Shown here one piece after another: positions 55,101 through 63,898 of a DNA stretch of 64,000 nucleotides. Source of the DNA: Rhodocyclaceae bacterium (GTDB lineage: Bacteria > Pseudomonadota > Gammaproteobacteria > Burkholderiales > Rhodocyclaceae); the NCBI GenBank assembly GCA_023150275.1, contig JAKLLG010000017.1, positions 1 through 64,000 of the forward strand, written 5' to 3'. The notes under the pieces were generated by a model. That model was not told where the DNA came from and searched no databases. It worked only from the letters and a program-made list of their open reading frames with translations. The stretch's first letter is position 1; every line of letters starts with the position of its first letter. Position numbers and translations under genes: made by a program.

Positions 55101-55124
55101 TTCTGTAGCGGTGCCAGAAGTGAG

Positions 55125-55149
55125 AACGGCCGGCATTGCCGGCCGTTTT
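55125..55149 (+). terminator. Bidirectional terminator between dehydrogenase and PEP-CTERM genes
   Basis: AACGGCCGGC, loop ATT, GCCGGCCGTT followed by TTG on the plus strand. Near-identical hairpins lie at 60105-60127 and 62056-62076, each next to the 3' end of a minus-strand PEP-CTERM gene. Confidence 0.85.
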
Positions 55150-55167
55150 GCTTGGGTGGGGCTGGGT

Positions 55168-56064
55168 TCAGCTGCGTGTGCGGCGGCGGGCAACGCTCGC
55201 CATGAGGCCGAGGCCGGCGAGTAGCAGGGCGTAGGTTTCGGGTTCGGGAACGGGAAGCGCAGGAATCTCCGTGTGGCTCACGAGCTCTTTGTGAGGACCG
55301 TCCACGAAACTGCTCGAGGATGTCGTGCTATGCGTAGGGCTATACAGATTAAGGGACATAGACTCAACACTGACTTCGCTGGCGCCTTTGTACAAGGCAA
55401 ACTGAACTGCGTAGTCGCTCTGGGCGGCAAAACTCATGTACGTGGAACCAGAGATAGAAAAAATATTTGTCGGATCTTGACCTGGCTGCCCAGACGATGA
55501 AGCACTCGAACTGAACGACAGATTGGTCCAGGTACCCGTTCCGACGCGATAGAAGAGCGTGGGTAGCTGAGGTACGACACCAGTTCCACCTCCGCCAAGC
55601 ACCTCAGGATGGAGATCAATGTAGCGACCCGACGCGTGAACCACCATCCAGAGATTCGCCGGATTCTGCAATGTTGAAAAGCTGGTGTTTAAATACGACC
55701 ACCCAGGACTGCCGAAATTTGGGCCAGCAATTTTGGAATAGGTCGCCAAATCTCGGTGATAGTAGCTCTGCGTTGTTGTCGTTGTTGTCGTTGTTTCTTT
55801 ATAGACATTGACGAAGCCCGGCGTTCCATAACCGGCGGGCTGACTTTCGGTAACGACTTCGACGTTTTTGCTTACCGAAGTGCTGCTACCGGCGGGGCTT
55901 GTTTGGTCGTAGTAGATGTTTCCCGTCGCGGACGACCAAGCACCATTATTGATGCTGATGTCGGCAGTATTGGAGAACACAACGTTGCCCGTTTCTGCGA
56001 ACGAGGGGCTTCCAATACATGTCAGTGCTGCTATTGCGATGACTCGCGTGATTGTCGGTTTCAT
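55168..56064 (-). CDS. PEP-CTERM exported protein
   Basis: 298 residues: signal peptide (MKPTITRVIAIAALTCIGSPSFA), a Ser/Thr-rich body with a run of eight Thr (KETTTTTTTTQSYY), and sorting signal VPEPETYALLLAGLGLMASVARRRTRS. The body is not recognised. It is read against the surrounding EPS genes and its codon use looks less GC-rich than theirs. It stands between the dehydrogenase gene and a copy of that gene's 3' end, so it was probably placed here by a duplication or insertion event. Confidence 0.87.
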   Translation of the reverse strand: MKPTITRVIAIAALTCIGSPSFAETGNVVFSNTADISINNGAWSSATGNIYYDQTSPAGSSTSVSKNVEVVTESQPAGYGTPGFVNVYKETTTTTTTTQSYYHRDLATYSKIAGPNFGSPGWSYLNTSFSTLQNPANLWMVVHASGRYIDLHPEVLGGGGTGVVPQLPTLFYRVGTGTWTNLSFSSSASSSGQPGQDPTNIFSISGSTYMSFAAQSDYAVQFALYKGASEVSVESMSLNLYSPTHSTTSSSSFVDGPHKELVSHTEIPALPVPEPETYALLLAGLGLMASVARRRTRS

Positions 56065-56321
56065 TTCGTCCTCTTCAAGCTTCGTTAAGTATCCCGATCA
56101 GGGTTGCGCTCTCTCTGAATGTGCGGTTTTCGTCCTTGGCAAGCGGTTCTTTAGCGAATGCACGACGGGGTTCGGCATTCGTCATCCGCGTGCAAGTATA
56201 TCTTTGCGTTATTTCATTTGCACTAGAATGGACTAGCTATTTCGTACTAAGCCTTTGGTTATATACGCTATATTTTGCTCACTTTAGAAAAAGGGGAGCG
56301 TCCCCTGTTGCTCCTGCATCG
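56065..56321. other. Upstream region of the PEP-CTERM gene, with a degenerate palindrome
   Basis: Around 56222-56236 GCACTAGAATGGACTAG looks like the palindrome at 60236 with four bases deleted from the middle. After it, TATATACGCTATATT (from 56260) is AT-rich and could serve as a -10 in either direction. No gene is seen. Confidence 0.45.
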
Positions 56322-56830
56322 GCGTTGCCCCGTACTACCTCACGCACAAGGCAGAGATGCTGGGTTACCACCCGCAGGTGATCCTCGCCGGCCGCCGCAT
56401 CAACGATGGCATGGGCAAATACATCGCCGAGCAGACGGTGAAGAACATGATCGCCGCCGGCAGCTACGTGAAGGGCGCCCGCGTGAATGTGCTTGGCCTA
56501 ACTTTCAAGGAAAACTGTGCCGACCTGCGCAACAGCAAGGTGGCGGATGTGATCAACGAGCTGAAGAGCTACGGCGTGGAAGTGTTTGCGCACGATCCGT
56601 GGGCCGATCCGGAAGAGGCCATGCACGAGTACGGCGTGCGCCTGTTCAAGTGGGAAGACCTCCCGCGCGCGGATGCGATCGTGGCGGCGGTGTCGCACCA
56701 GCAACTGGTGTCGCTGCCGGTGGAGGATTTCCAGAAGAAGCTGGTCAAGGGCGGGTGCTTTGTCGATGTGAAGGCGTGCTTTGATCAGCAGGCGCTTGAG
56801 GGTGCAGGTATTCGGGTGTGGAGGCTGTAG
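56322..56830 (+). pseudogene. Truncated copy of the nucleotide-sugar dehydrogenase 3' end
   Basis: From GGCGTTG at 56322 the sequence follows 54591-55100 at roughly 90 % identity by eye and ends in the same GIRVWRL stop. It holds the C-terminal domain only (about 170 residues), with no N-terminal NAD domain. An in-frame ATG at 56357 could allow a 157-residue product, but it would lack the active site. It ends 3 bp before glmS. Confidence 0.88.
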
Positions 56831-56833
56831 GTC

Positions 56834-58669
56834 ATGTGCGGCATTGTCGCTGCGGTTGCTGGCCGCAATGTTGTTCCCGTTCTCCTTGAGGGTTTGCGCA
56901 AGCTGGAATACCGCGGCTACGACTCGGCTGGCCTAGCCGTGCTCAATGGGTGCCCGAGTGCGCTGCTGCGGCTGCGTTCGGTTGGCCGCGTGGCGGAGCT
57001 GACCGCCCAGGCGGATGCTTGCTCGGCGGCTGGCGGCACGGGCATTGCGCACACCCGCTGGGCCACGCACGGTGTGCCTTCTGAGCGCAACGCCCACCCC
57101 CATCTTTCTGGCGGGCTTGCGGTGGTGCACAACGGCATTATCGAGAACCACGAGGCGCTGCGCGAGTCGCTCAAGGCGGTGGGCTATGTGTTCACCTCCG
57201 ACACCGACACCGAGGTGGTGGCGCACCTTGTTGAGCTTAAGCTGCGCACCATCCCCGATCTGTTTGAGACGGTGCGCGCAGCCCTTGGCGATTTGCAGGG
57301 GGCCTATGCGCTGGCGGTGATGCGCGAGGACGACGCCAGCCGCATCATCGTGGCCCGCGAGGGTTCGCCATTGCTGCTGGGCATGGGTGAGGACGGCCAC
57401 TACGCGGCGTCGGATGCTTCTGCGCTGCTGCAGGTAACGCGGCGCATGGTCTATCTGGAGAACGGCGACTGCGCCGAGATCACCCGCGCCGGCCTGCGCA
57501 TTGTGCGTGGGGATGGCACGCCGGTGGTGCGCGCGGTGGTGGAGTCACAGCTTTCGGCGGATGCGGTTGAGCTGGGCACTTACGCGCATTACATGCAGAA
57601 GGAGATCTTCGAGCAGCCCGATGCGCTGGCCAATACGCTTGAAATGGTGGGCAATGCGAGGTCGCTGCAGCCGGGCCTGTTCGGGGCGGATGCCGAGGCG
57701 GTGCTTGGCGGCGCGCGGCAGATTCTGATTTTGGCCTGCGGCACCAGTTGGCACGCTGGCCTGGTGGCGCGCTACTGGCTGGAGGCCATCGCTGGCATTT
57801 CGTGCAGCGTGGAGATCGCCAGCGAGTATCGCTACCGCGATTCGGTGCCGGATGCCGAGACGCTGGTGGTAACGATCTCGCAGTCCGGCGAGACGGCCGA
57901 TACGTTGGCGGCGCTGCAGCACGCCAAGGGGCTGGGCATGCAGCGCACGCTGGCGATCTGCAATGTGCCGGAGTCTTCGTTGGTGCGCGAGACGGCGCTG
58001 CGCTTCATTACCCGCGCCGGCCCGGAGATTGGGGTTGCGTCAACCAAGGCTTTTACGACGCAACTGGCTGCGCTTTATCTGCTGACGCTGGTCATGGCCA
58101 AGCTGCGCGGCCGGCTCGATGCCGCTACCGAAGTGCAGGAGTTGAAGGCGCTGCGCCATGTGCCGGCGGCGGTGCAGAAGGTGCTGGCGCTGGAACCCGA
58201 GATCAAGGCTTGGGCGCAGTTGTTCAGCCACAAGCAGCACACCCTGTTCCTCGGCCGCGGCCGGCACTACCCGATTGCGCTTGAGGGCGCGCTGAAGCTG
58301 AAGGAGATCTCGTACATCCACGCCGAGGCTTACCCAGCCGGCGAGCTGAAGCACGGCCCGCTGGCGCTGGTGGATAAGGAGATGCCGGTAATCGCCGTGG
58401 CCCCCAACGACGCGCTGCTGGAAAAGCTGAAATCAAACCTGCAGGAAGTGCGCGCCCGCGGCGGCGAACTGTTCGTGTTCGCCGATGCGGATTCGGAGAT
58501 GGTTGAATCGGAAGGCATCCACGTGCTGCGCCTGCCAGAACATTACGGGGCGCTCTCGGCGCTGCTGCACGTGGTGCCGCTGCAACTGCTGTCGTATCAC
58601 GTGGCGCTGGTAAAGGGCACGGACGTGGATAAGCCGAGGAACCTGGCGAAGTCGGTGACGGTGGAGTGA
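56834..58669 (+). CDS. glmS: Glutamine-fructose-6-phosphate aminotransferase (GlmS)
   Basis: 611 residues, the usual length. It makes glucosamine-6-phosphate, the first step to UDP-GlcNAc. N-terminal glutaminase with nucleophile Cys2 ([33 protein letters not shown]), two SIS isomerase domains ([44 protein letters not shown]) and the C-terminal [31 protein letters not shown]. Located in the EPS cluster it probably supplies precursors for the amino sugars; a housekeeping copy may exist elsewhere. Confidence 0.97.
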   Translation: MCGIVAAVAGRNVVPVLLEGLRKLEYRGYDSAGLAVLNGCPSALLRLRSVGRVAELTAQADACSAAGGTGIAHTRWATHGVPSERNAHPHLSGGLAVVHNGIIENHEALRESLKAVGYVFTSDTDTEVVAHLVELKLRTIPDLFETVRAALGDLQGAYALAVMREDDASRIIVAREGSPLLLGMGEDGHYAASDASALLQVTRRMVYLENGDCAEITRAGLRIVRGDGTPVVRAVVESQLSADAVELGTYAHYMQKEIFEQPDALANTLEMVGNARSLQPGLFGADAEAVLGGARQILILACGTSWHAGLVARYWLEAIAGISCSVEIASEYRYRDSVPDAETLVVTISQSGETADTLAALQHAKGLGMQRTLAICNVPESSLVRETALRFITRAGPEIGVASTKAFTTQLAALYLLTLVMAKLRGRLDAATEVQELKALRHVPAAVQKVLALEPEIKAWAQLFSHKQHTLFLGRGRHYPIALEGALKLKEISYIHAEAYPAGELKHGPLALVDKEMPVIAVAPNDALLEKLKSNLQEVRARGGELFVFADADSEMVESEGIHVLRLPEHYGALSALLHVVPLQLLSYHVALVKGTDVDKPRNLAKSVTVE

Positions 58670-58793
58670 TTTCGGGGCGGCCGGGCGAGATATCGGACTG
58701 AATGACGCGCATATTGCGCAGGGATTTAGTTTTGACAAGAAACAACTTATTTGCAATTATTTCATTTAGTTAATTGGAAAACTTGCTTGTCAC

Positions 58794-59951
58794 ATGCCTC
58801 GTTCTGCAAACCTGGATTTTGAATCGTTCTTGTCTACCTTGCGCGAGGCTGGACCGGCAGGGCTTGCGCCGGATGAGTTGCTGCAGCGTTTCTCGGCCGT
58901 AAGCCGGTCGACCATCAACCGCCGTTTGAAAATGATGGTGTTGGCCGGTGAATTGAAGGTGCTCAACGCTGGCAAGGCGACGCGATATCGTAGCGCGCGG
59001 CCTTATTCCATTTCATCGGTGCGGGAATATCTGGCGGTCGACTTCCGGGCCCGGCCGGTAGCCGTGTTTCAGGAGGCGCTGCTCGCGCCGATACCGGAGA
59101 TCGATGCAGATCAGGCGGCTCGGCTAGGCAAGATCCAGGCATTGGCTCGGCCACTGGATCGCCGCTTTCTGGCCGACTTTTTGATCGATCTGTCGTGGGC
59201 ATCTTCGCTGCTTGAGGGCTCTACCTATTCGAGCCTGGACACTGAGGCACTCGTTCAGTATGGGGAAAGAAATCCGGAGAAACCAGCGGAGGACGCGCTG
59301 CTGGCTTTGAATCACAGTCGCGCTATCAAACATTTGTGGGATAACCGATCGTTATCGGTAAGCACCTTGTGCAAGGTCCATGAACTTCTCACCGACAATC
59401 ATCAGCTCCCGGAAGCGATCGATTCCGACCATTTTCTGCCCGCCGCACAACGCGGCGTGCCACGCGAGTATGAGAAAGTCAATTTGGCACGGTCGGCCTA
59501 TCAACCGCCATACCGCCCGGGAAGCGGTTATGTGGCGCAGGCATTCGAAACTCTCGTGCAAACGGCGAACCTTCTTTCGCCCGTGCAGGCTGCTTTTTAC
59601 CTGATGACTCGCATTCCGTATTTGCAGGTTTTCGCCAATGGCAACAAACGTACGGCGCGCTTGGCGGCGAACATTCCGTTGCTGAACGCGGGCTTGCTGC
59701 CGATTTCGTTTGTGGATATGCGCAAGGCCGACTACATCGAGGCGATGGCTGCGTTTTACGAGCTGGGGGATGTGCAGTTGATGCAGGATGTCTTCGTTTC
59801 GGGCTATATCCGCTCGATCATCCGCTCCAGCAACATTCCGGCTGCCATGAAGCTCTCAGGCTTCCGGCCAGAGGGGTTGCATGCAGAATTGCTGCAGTAT
59901 GTGCGAAGTGGCATGCACCCTTCTGCGCCGGCTGCGTTGTTCTTGATCTAG
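58794..59951 (+). CDS. Fic-domain protein with altered active site
   Basis: 385 residues: N-terminal winged-helix-like region (about 15-80), an inhibitory-helix motif SSLLEG (Ser137, Glu141, Gly142) and a Fic core with YLQVFANGNKRTARLAANIPLL. The canonical HxFxxGNxR motif has Gln278 where the catalytic His is expected, while GN and both Arg are kept. AMPylation by the usual mechanism is therefore doubtful; it may be a regulator or another transferase. It stands alone between glmS and manC. Confidence 0.82.
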   Translation: MPRSANLDFESFLSTLREAGPAGLAPDELLQRFSAVSRSTINRRLKMMVLAGELKVLNAGKATRYRSARPYSISSVREYLAVDFRARPVAVFQEALLAPIPEIDADQAARLGKIQALARPLDRRFLADFLIDLSWASSLLEGSTYSSLDTEALVQYGERNPEKPAEDALLALNHSRAIKHLWDNRSLSVSTLCKVHELLTDNHQLPEAIDSDHFLPAAQRGVPREYEKVNLARSAYQPPYRPGSGYVAQAFETLVQTANLLSPVQAAFYLMTRIPYLQVFANGNKRTARLAANIPLLNAGLLPISFVDMRKADYIEAMAAFYELGDVQLMQDVFVSGYIRSIIRSSNIPAAMKLSGFRPEGLHAELLQYVRSGMHPSAPAALFLI

Positions 59952-59969
59952 CCACGGTTTCCTGAAGCC

Positions 59970-60040
59970 CGTCGCACCGGCGAAAGCCGGAATCCAGGAA
60001 ATTCAACGAACTGGGCACCGGCGTTCGCCGGTGTGACGGA
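59970..60040. repeat. Paired inverted REP-like repeats
   Basis: GTCGCACCGGCGAAAGCCGGAATCCAG (start 59972) and CACCGGCGTTCGCCGGTGTGACGG (ends 60040) are two hairpins that also pair with each other (CGTCGCACCGGCGAA against TTCGCCGGTGTGACGG). The first is related to the repeat at 34908-34933. A BIME-like extragenic element. Confidence 0.75.
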
Positions 60041-60104
60041 CTTGATCAGCAGTTCTTTAAACACTACAGCCGCTTGTCAATTCTGGGGCTGCGCCAGATG
60101 TGAA

Positions 60105-60127
60105 AACGGCCGGCAATGCCGGCCGTT
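60105..60127. terminator. GGCCGGC terminator hairpin of an empty cassette
   Basis: AACGGCCGGC, loop AAT, GCCGGCCGTT. Homologous to 55125-55147 and 62056-62076. Confidence 0.8.
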
Positions 60128-60146
60128 CTGCTTGGGTGGGCCTGAC

Positions 60147-60183
60147 TCAGCTACGTGCGCGGCGACGGGCAATGCCGCCCAGG
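60147..60183 (-). pseudogene. Remnant of a PEP-CTERM gene (last codons)
   Basis: Read on the minus strand the end is LGGIARRRARS followed by a stop at 60149-60147, the Arg-rich tail of a PEP-CTERM signal, next to the same kind of terminator as the intact genes. Sequence upstream (to 60235) does not continue the protein. So the body of the gene is gone and only 11-12 codons are left. Confidence 0.7.
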
Positions 60184-60235
60184 GGAAGGGAATGAGCCGA
60201 GTTGGATTTCTATGTCATACGCCGCGGAAATGCAC

Positions 60236-60251
60236 TAGCCCGAATGGACTA
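60236..60251. promoter_or_regulatory. TAG-N10-CTA palindrome, site 5, before manC
   Basis: TAGCCCGAATGGACTA, centre 60243.5. A GATAAT (60285-60290) begins 41.5 bp from the centre, one helical turn further than in sites 2-4. It could drive manC (start at 60335). Confidence 0.6.
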
Positions 60252-60334
60252 GACGAAGACATCGCCTTGTCATGCCGGGTGCTGGATAATTGCGGCTTTC
60301 GCCTTTTCCCCCATTGATTGATCGAGATCGAACC

Positions 60335-61777
60335 ATGCTGATCCAGCCCATCATTCTTTCCGGCGGCTCCGGCACGCGCCTGTGGCCGCTTTCCCGCGAG
60401 AAGTATCCGAAGCAGCTGTTGCCGCTGGTAAGCGAGGATTCCTTGCTGCAGGCAACAATCCGCCGTGTGGATGGCCTGCCGGGGGCGGAACTGCGCGAGC
60501 CGATGGTGGTGTGTAACGAGGAGTACCGCTTTGTGATCGCGGAGCAGTTGCGCCAGATGGGCAAGCACGGGCGCATCGTGCTCGAACCCTGCGGGCGCAA
60601 TACGGCGCCGGCGCTGACGCTGGCGGCGCTGGCGGCAGTGGAGGGCGGGGCGGATCCGGTGCTGCTGGTGATGCCGTCGGACCATGTGATCGTGGATACG
60701 GTGGCCTTCCAGAAGGTGGTGCGCCACGGCGCGCGGCTGGCGGAGGCGGGCCACGTGGTCACCTTCGGCATTACGCCGGATGCGCCAGAAACGGGCTACG
60801 GTTATATCCAGAGCGGCACGGCGGTGGATAGCGACAGCGCCTGCCGCATTGCGCGCTTTGTGGAGAAGCCGGATCTGGCCACCGCGCAGTCGTACCTCGA
60901 TGCCGGCAGCTATCTGTGGAACAGCGGCTTGTTCATGATGCGCGCCTCGGTGTGGCTGGCGGCGATTGCACGCTGCCGGGCAGACATTCTGGTGGCCTGC
61001 GAGAAGGCCTGGGCGGAGGGTGCGGCGGATGGCGATTTCCGCCGCGTGGGCAAGGAGGCGTTTGCGGCCTGCCCGAGCGATTCGATCGACTATGCGGTGA
61101 TGGAGCGCCTCACTGCCGGCGAGGCGGCGCTGCCGCACGGCGTGGTAATTCCGCTGGCGGCCGGCTGGTCGGATGTGGGGGCGTGGGAGGCGCTGTGGCA
61201 TGTTCTGGAGAAGGACGAGCGCGGCAATGTGGCGCGCGGCGATGTGCTGCTGCACGATTGCGCCGATACGCTGGCGCTTTCCGATCACCGCCTGCTGGCC
61301 TGCGTGGGGGTGAAGGATCTGGTGGTAGTGGAAACGCCGGACGCGGTGCTGGTGGCGCACAAGAACCGCACGCAGGAGGTGAAGCAGATCGTCGATGCGC
61401 TGAAGGCACAGCAGCGGGCGGAGAGCCAATTGCACCGCAAGGTTTTCCGGCCGTGGGGCTGGTACGACGGCATCGATGCCGGCGAGCGCTTCCAGGTAAA
61501 GCGCATCGGCGTGAAGCCGGGTGGCTGCCTTTCGCTGCAGATGCATCACCACCGCGCCGAGCACTGGATCGTGGTGCGCGGCACGGCGAAGGTGACGCGC
61601 GGCGAGGAGACGTTCCTCGTTTCGGAGAACGAATCCACCTACATTCCGCTGGGCGTAAAGCACCGCCTGGAGAACCCGGGCCGCGTGCCGCTGGAGATGA
61701 TCGAGGTGCAATCCGGCGCCTACGTGGGCGAGGACGACATCGTGCGCTTCGAGGATGTTTATGGGCGGCAGGGGTAG
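60335..61777 (+). CDS. manC: Mannose-1-phosphate guanylyltransferase / mannose-6-phosphate isomerase
   Basis: 480 residues, bifunctional type II enzyme making GDP-mannose. N-terminal pyrophosphorylase domain (LIQPIILSGGSGTRLWPLSREKYPKQLLPL, MVVCNEEYRFVIAEQL, VLLVMPSDHVI, FVEKPD, YLWNSGLFMMRASVWL) and C-terminal cupin isomerase domain (RPWGWYDGIDAGERFQVKRIGVKPGGCLSLQMHHHRAEHWIVVRGTA, the metal-binding HHH and the ExH site). The start at 60335 gives the usual length. Confidence 0.96.
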   Translation: MLIQPIILSGGSGTRLWPLSREKYPKQLLPLVSEDSLLQATIRRVDGLPGAELREPMVVCNEEYRFVIAEQLRQMGKHGRIVLEPCGRNTAPALTLAALAAVEGGADPVLLVMPSDHVIVDTVAFQKVVRHGARLAEAGHVVTFGITPDAPETGYGYIQSGTAVDSDSACRIARFVEKPDLATAQSYLDAGSYLWNSGLFMMRASVWLAAIARCRADILVACEKAWAEGAADGDFRRVGKEAFAACPSDSIDYAVMERLTAGEAALPHGVVIPLAAGWSDVGAWEALWHVLEKDERGNVARGDVLLHDCADTLALSDHRLLACVGVKDLVVVETPDAVLVAHKNRTQEVKQIVDALKAQQRAESQLHRKVFRPWGWYDGIDAGERFQVKRIGVKPGGCLSLQMHHHRAEHWIVVRGTAKVTRGEETFLVSENESTYIPLGVKHRLENPGRVPLEMIEVQSGAYVGEDDIVRFEDVYGRQG

Positions 61778-62100
61778 GGGTTTGCGGTAGCCGCAAGTAA
61801 GCCCGGGAAGGCTGCTCGGTAGCGTTCAAAGCTGAAGGAAGACGCTTCGGCGTTCATGAAGCATCGTCGGCAGTTCGCGGATTGGCGCACGAAATTCTGC
61901 GCGATTGCACCGACGATTTCTCCCTCTCTTGCAAGCGAACTATGTGCCGGCAGCGTCATACCGCAATCGATAGGCAGCCGCTGTTGTAACGACACTGTTC
62001 GGGATCCGGGTTAGCTCAGTCTTCCCCGCGGCTTCTTGCCAAGTCAGATTTGAGAGCGGCCGGCAATGCCGGCCGCTTGCTTTGCTTGGGTACGGCGGAT
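61778..62100. other. Intergenic region with a GGCCGGC terminator
   Basis: About 320 bp. At 62056-62076 GCGGCCGGC, AAT, GCCGGCCGC forms the terminator-like hairpin that bounds the PEP-CTERM cassette. The rest (61778-62050) has short inverted segments but nothing I can name. Confidence 0.65.
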
Positions 62101-62814
62101 TTAACTGCGTGCGCGACGACGGGCAACGCCACCCACGAGGCCGAGGCCGGCGAGCAGCAGGGCGTAGGTTTCGGGTTCGGGTACGGGCAGCGCGTTGAGG
62201 ACGATGTTGTCGTAGGTGACGTCGTCGGACCACGAAATGAGGCCGATGCCGCCGCCGGTGTTCTGGTTGATTGCTGCAAAGTCGGCGCCGGTAAATGTGA
62301 TTGACTGACTGTCAAGGCTGACGCTCATGGTCTGGGTGTCGTAGTTGACGCTCACGGCGAGGTGGTAGGTGCTCCCGTTGTTGGTACCAGGGGTGGAGAG
62401 CAAGCGCTCGCCGCTGCCATAAGGCACGCTCCAATTGGTGACGTGGTCCCAGTGGGTACGGAGGTAGGCGGTATTGAAGTTGCCACTGGTGGTATTTACG
62501 CCCCAGATCAGGCCCACATGCCCCCAGTCGGGCCTGCCAAACTGGTTGGCGTTGACGCGAACATCGGCTTCAAGCGAAAAATGCTGGGGAGTGACTACGC
62601 CATCGATGAGCGCGTAGGAAGCTTGCCCGGTGTAGCCGCCGCCGTGCAGTAGCTGGCCACCGGCGACGTTCCAGGAACTCTGGTTGATGCCGTGGAATGT
62701 CCACCCGGCGGCATCGCCATCATCGAAATTGTCGCTGAAAAGCGGCGCCGACTGCGCGGTAGCCGCGGCGCCAAGGGCCAGCGCAGCGAAAATGTGCCTG
62801 ACGGAGATTTTCAT
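62101..62814 (-). CDS. PEP-CTERM exported protein with jelly-roll-like domain
   Basis: 237 residues: signal peptide (MKISVRHIFAALALGAAATAQSA), a concanavalin-like beta-sandwich (LFSDNFDDGDAAGWTFHGINQSSWNVAGGQLLHGG, LEADVRVNANQ, VGLIWGVN, YHLAVSVNYDTQTMSVSLDSQ), typical of LamG/CBM-like domains binding sugars, and sorting signal VPEPETYALLLAGLGLVGGVARRRARS. AAGGAG precedes the ATG at 62814. It follows the other PEP-CTERM gene by 21 bp on the same strand. Confidence 0.87.
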   Translation of the reverse strand: MKISVRHIFAALALGAAATAQSAPLFSDNFDDGDAAGWTFHGINQSSWNVAGGQLLHGGGYTGQASYALIDGVVTPQHFSLEADVRVNANQFGRPDWGHVGLIWGVNTTSGNFNTAYLRTHWDHVTNWSVPYGSGERLLSTPGTNNGSTYHLAVSVNYDTQTMSVSLDSQSITFTGADFAAINQNTGGGIGLISWSDDVTYDNIVLNALPVPEPETYALLLAGLGLVGGVARRRARS

Positions 62815-62835
62815 TTTCGCTCCTTGCAAACGGGC

Positions 62836-63495
62836 TTAGCTGGCGCGACGGCGGACGACGCCGCCCATGAGGCCGAGGCCGGCGAGAATCATGGCCAGCG
62901 AACCGGGCTCGGGTACTGCAGTGACGCTGACGTTGTCGAGCGAGCCGCCGTAGGTATCCTGGGTGCCGAGTGCTCCAAAACGGAGGATGTCGGAGCCCGT
63001 TCCGGTCACGGTGTAGGAGTACTGCTGCCAGTTGTGGCTTCCGGTGTTGTTGGTGCCGCTCAGCGTGGGGAGCAGGGTGGCGCCGTTCCAGAACACCGAG
63101 ATGTTGTTGGTATCGCTGGGGCGGCTGGCGGTGCTGGGGCGCGGGGAGTACCAGAAGCTCAGGGTGTAGTTCTGGCCGCCGATGGTGCTGAGTTGCTGCT
63201 GCATCGCGCTGTTGGGGTTGACGCCATGGGAATCGAGTTCCACGAACTGGACGCCGTGTTGGGCAACGCCGGCGACGTTGTTGCGGACTTCAATGCCGGC
63301 ACCGGTGAAGGTGGTCCACCCCGGGATGCTGCTGAAGACCTGCCAGGTGTTGTTGGCGAGCTGCTGGATGCCGGGATTGGCACTGATGTCTTCGAAGCTG
63401 CCGTTGAGGACGAGGTTGGTGCTGGCGGCGGCGGATCCTGCGGTAATTCCGAATGCGAGGAGCAGGGCGATCTTTGTGGGGGTGTGATGTTTCAT
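62836..63495 (-). CDS. PEP-CTERM exported protein, DUF642/CBM-like
   Basis: 219 residues: signal peptide (MKHHTPTKIALLLAFGITAGSAAA), a beta-sandwich with NLVLNGSFEDISANPG and FSSIPGWTTF, VQFVELDS and GQNYTLSFWYSPRP, the pattern of DUF642-type carbohydrate-binding domains, and sorting signal VPEPGSLAMILAGLGLMGGVVRRRAS. Probably binds a polysaccharide of the matrix. It is the first gene of a two-gene operon read from the palindrome at 63713. Confidence 0.87.
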   Translation of the reverse strand: MKHHTPTKIALLLAFGITAGSAAASTNLVLNGSFEDISANPGIQQLANNTWQVFSSIPGWTTFTGAGIEVRNNVAGVAQHGVQFVELDSHGVNPNSAMQQQLSTIGGQNYTLSFWYSPRPSTASRPSDTNNISVFWNGATLLPTLSGTNNTGSHNWQQYSYTVTGTGSDILRFGALGTQDTYGGSLDNVSVTAVPEPGSLAMILAGLGLMGGVVRRRAS

Positions 63496-63712
63496 TCTTT
63501 TATTCCTTCAACAGTGTTGGGTTCTGCAACGTAAACCGGTCGACCGACTCGACAGCCTGACTTGATCGGGGGGGGACTCTATCCGATCCAGGTTCATTCG
63601 GCTGTGAAGCAATTCACATATGCCCGAAATCTGGCGAATCTCGGCGACGGGATGCGCCGAGAAAAATTCCATTGGTGTTGCGCATGTTGCGGCAGTGTAC
63701 GATGCGCCGCAA
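63496..63712. other. Upstream region of the two PEP-CTERM genes
   Basis: No gene. On the minus strand CAACAT (63689-63684) lies 31.5 bp from the centre of the palindrome at 63713-63728; it is a poor -10 match (no T at position 1). Confidence 0.4.
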
Positions 63713-63728
63713 TAGCCCGATCGGGCTA
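63713..63728. promoter_or_regulatory. TAG-N10-CTA palindrome, site 6 (perfect)
   Basis: TAGCCCGATCGGGCTA is a perfect 16-bp palindrome. It lies between a minus-strand PEP-CTERM operon (starts 63495) and the plus-strand glycosyltransferase gene (63899). TACGCT at 63763-63768 is a possible plus-strand -10 at a distance of 42.5 bp. Confidence 0.7.
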
Positions 63729-63898
63729 TGTGTATTCAGTGTGTCTTCGGTCCGGTTTGTCTTACGCTGCATGCGTGGGACGTAAAGAGTGCGTTCGGGT
63801 ACTCGCTGTGAGTTGCGAAGTGGCGGCTCCTGCCGGCTGCAGCGGCACCTTGCGGCCCCGCTTCGCAGGAATGCTACGAATCAAGGGAGACTTCGGGA

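Noticed and set aside
56222..56236. Degenerate palindrome as a working operator
   Set aside because: Four central bases are missing relative to the copy at 60236; it is kept only as evidence for the shared cassette border.
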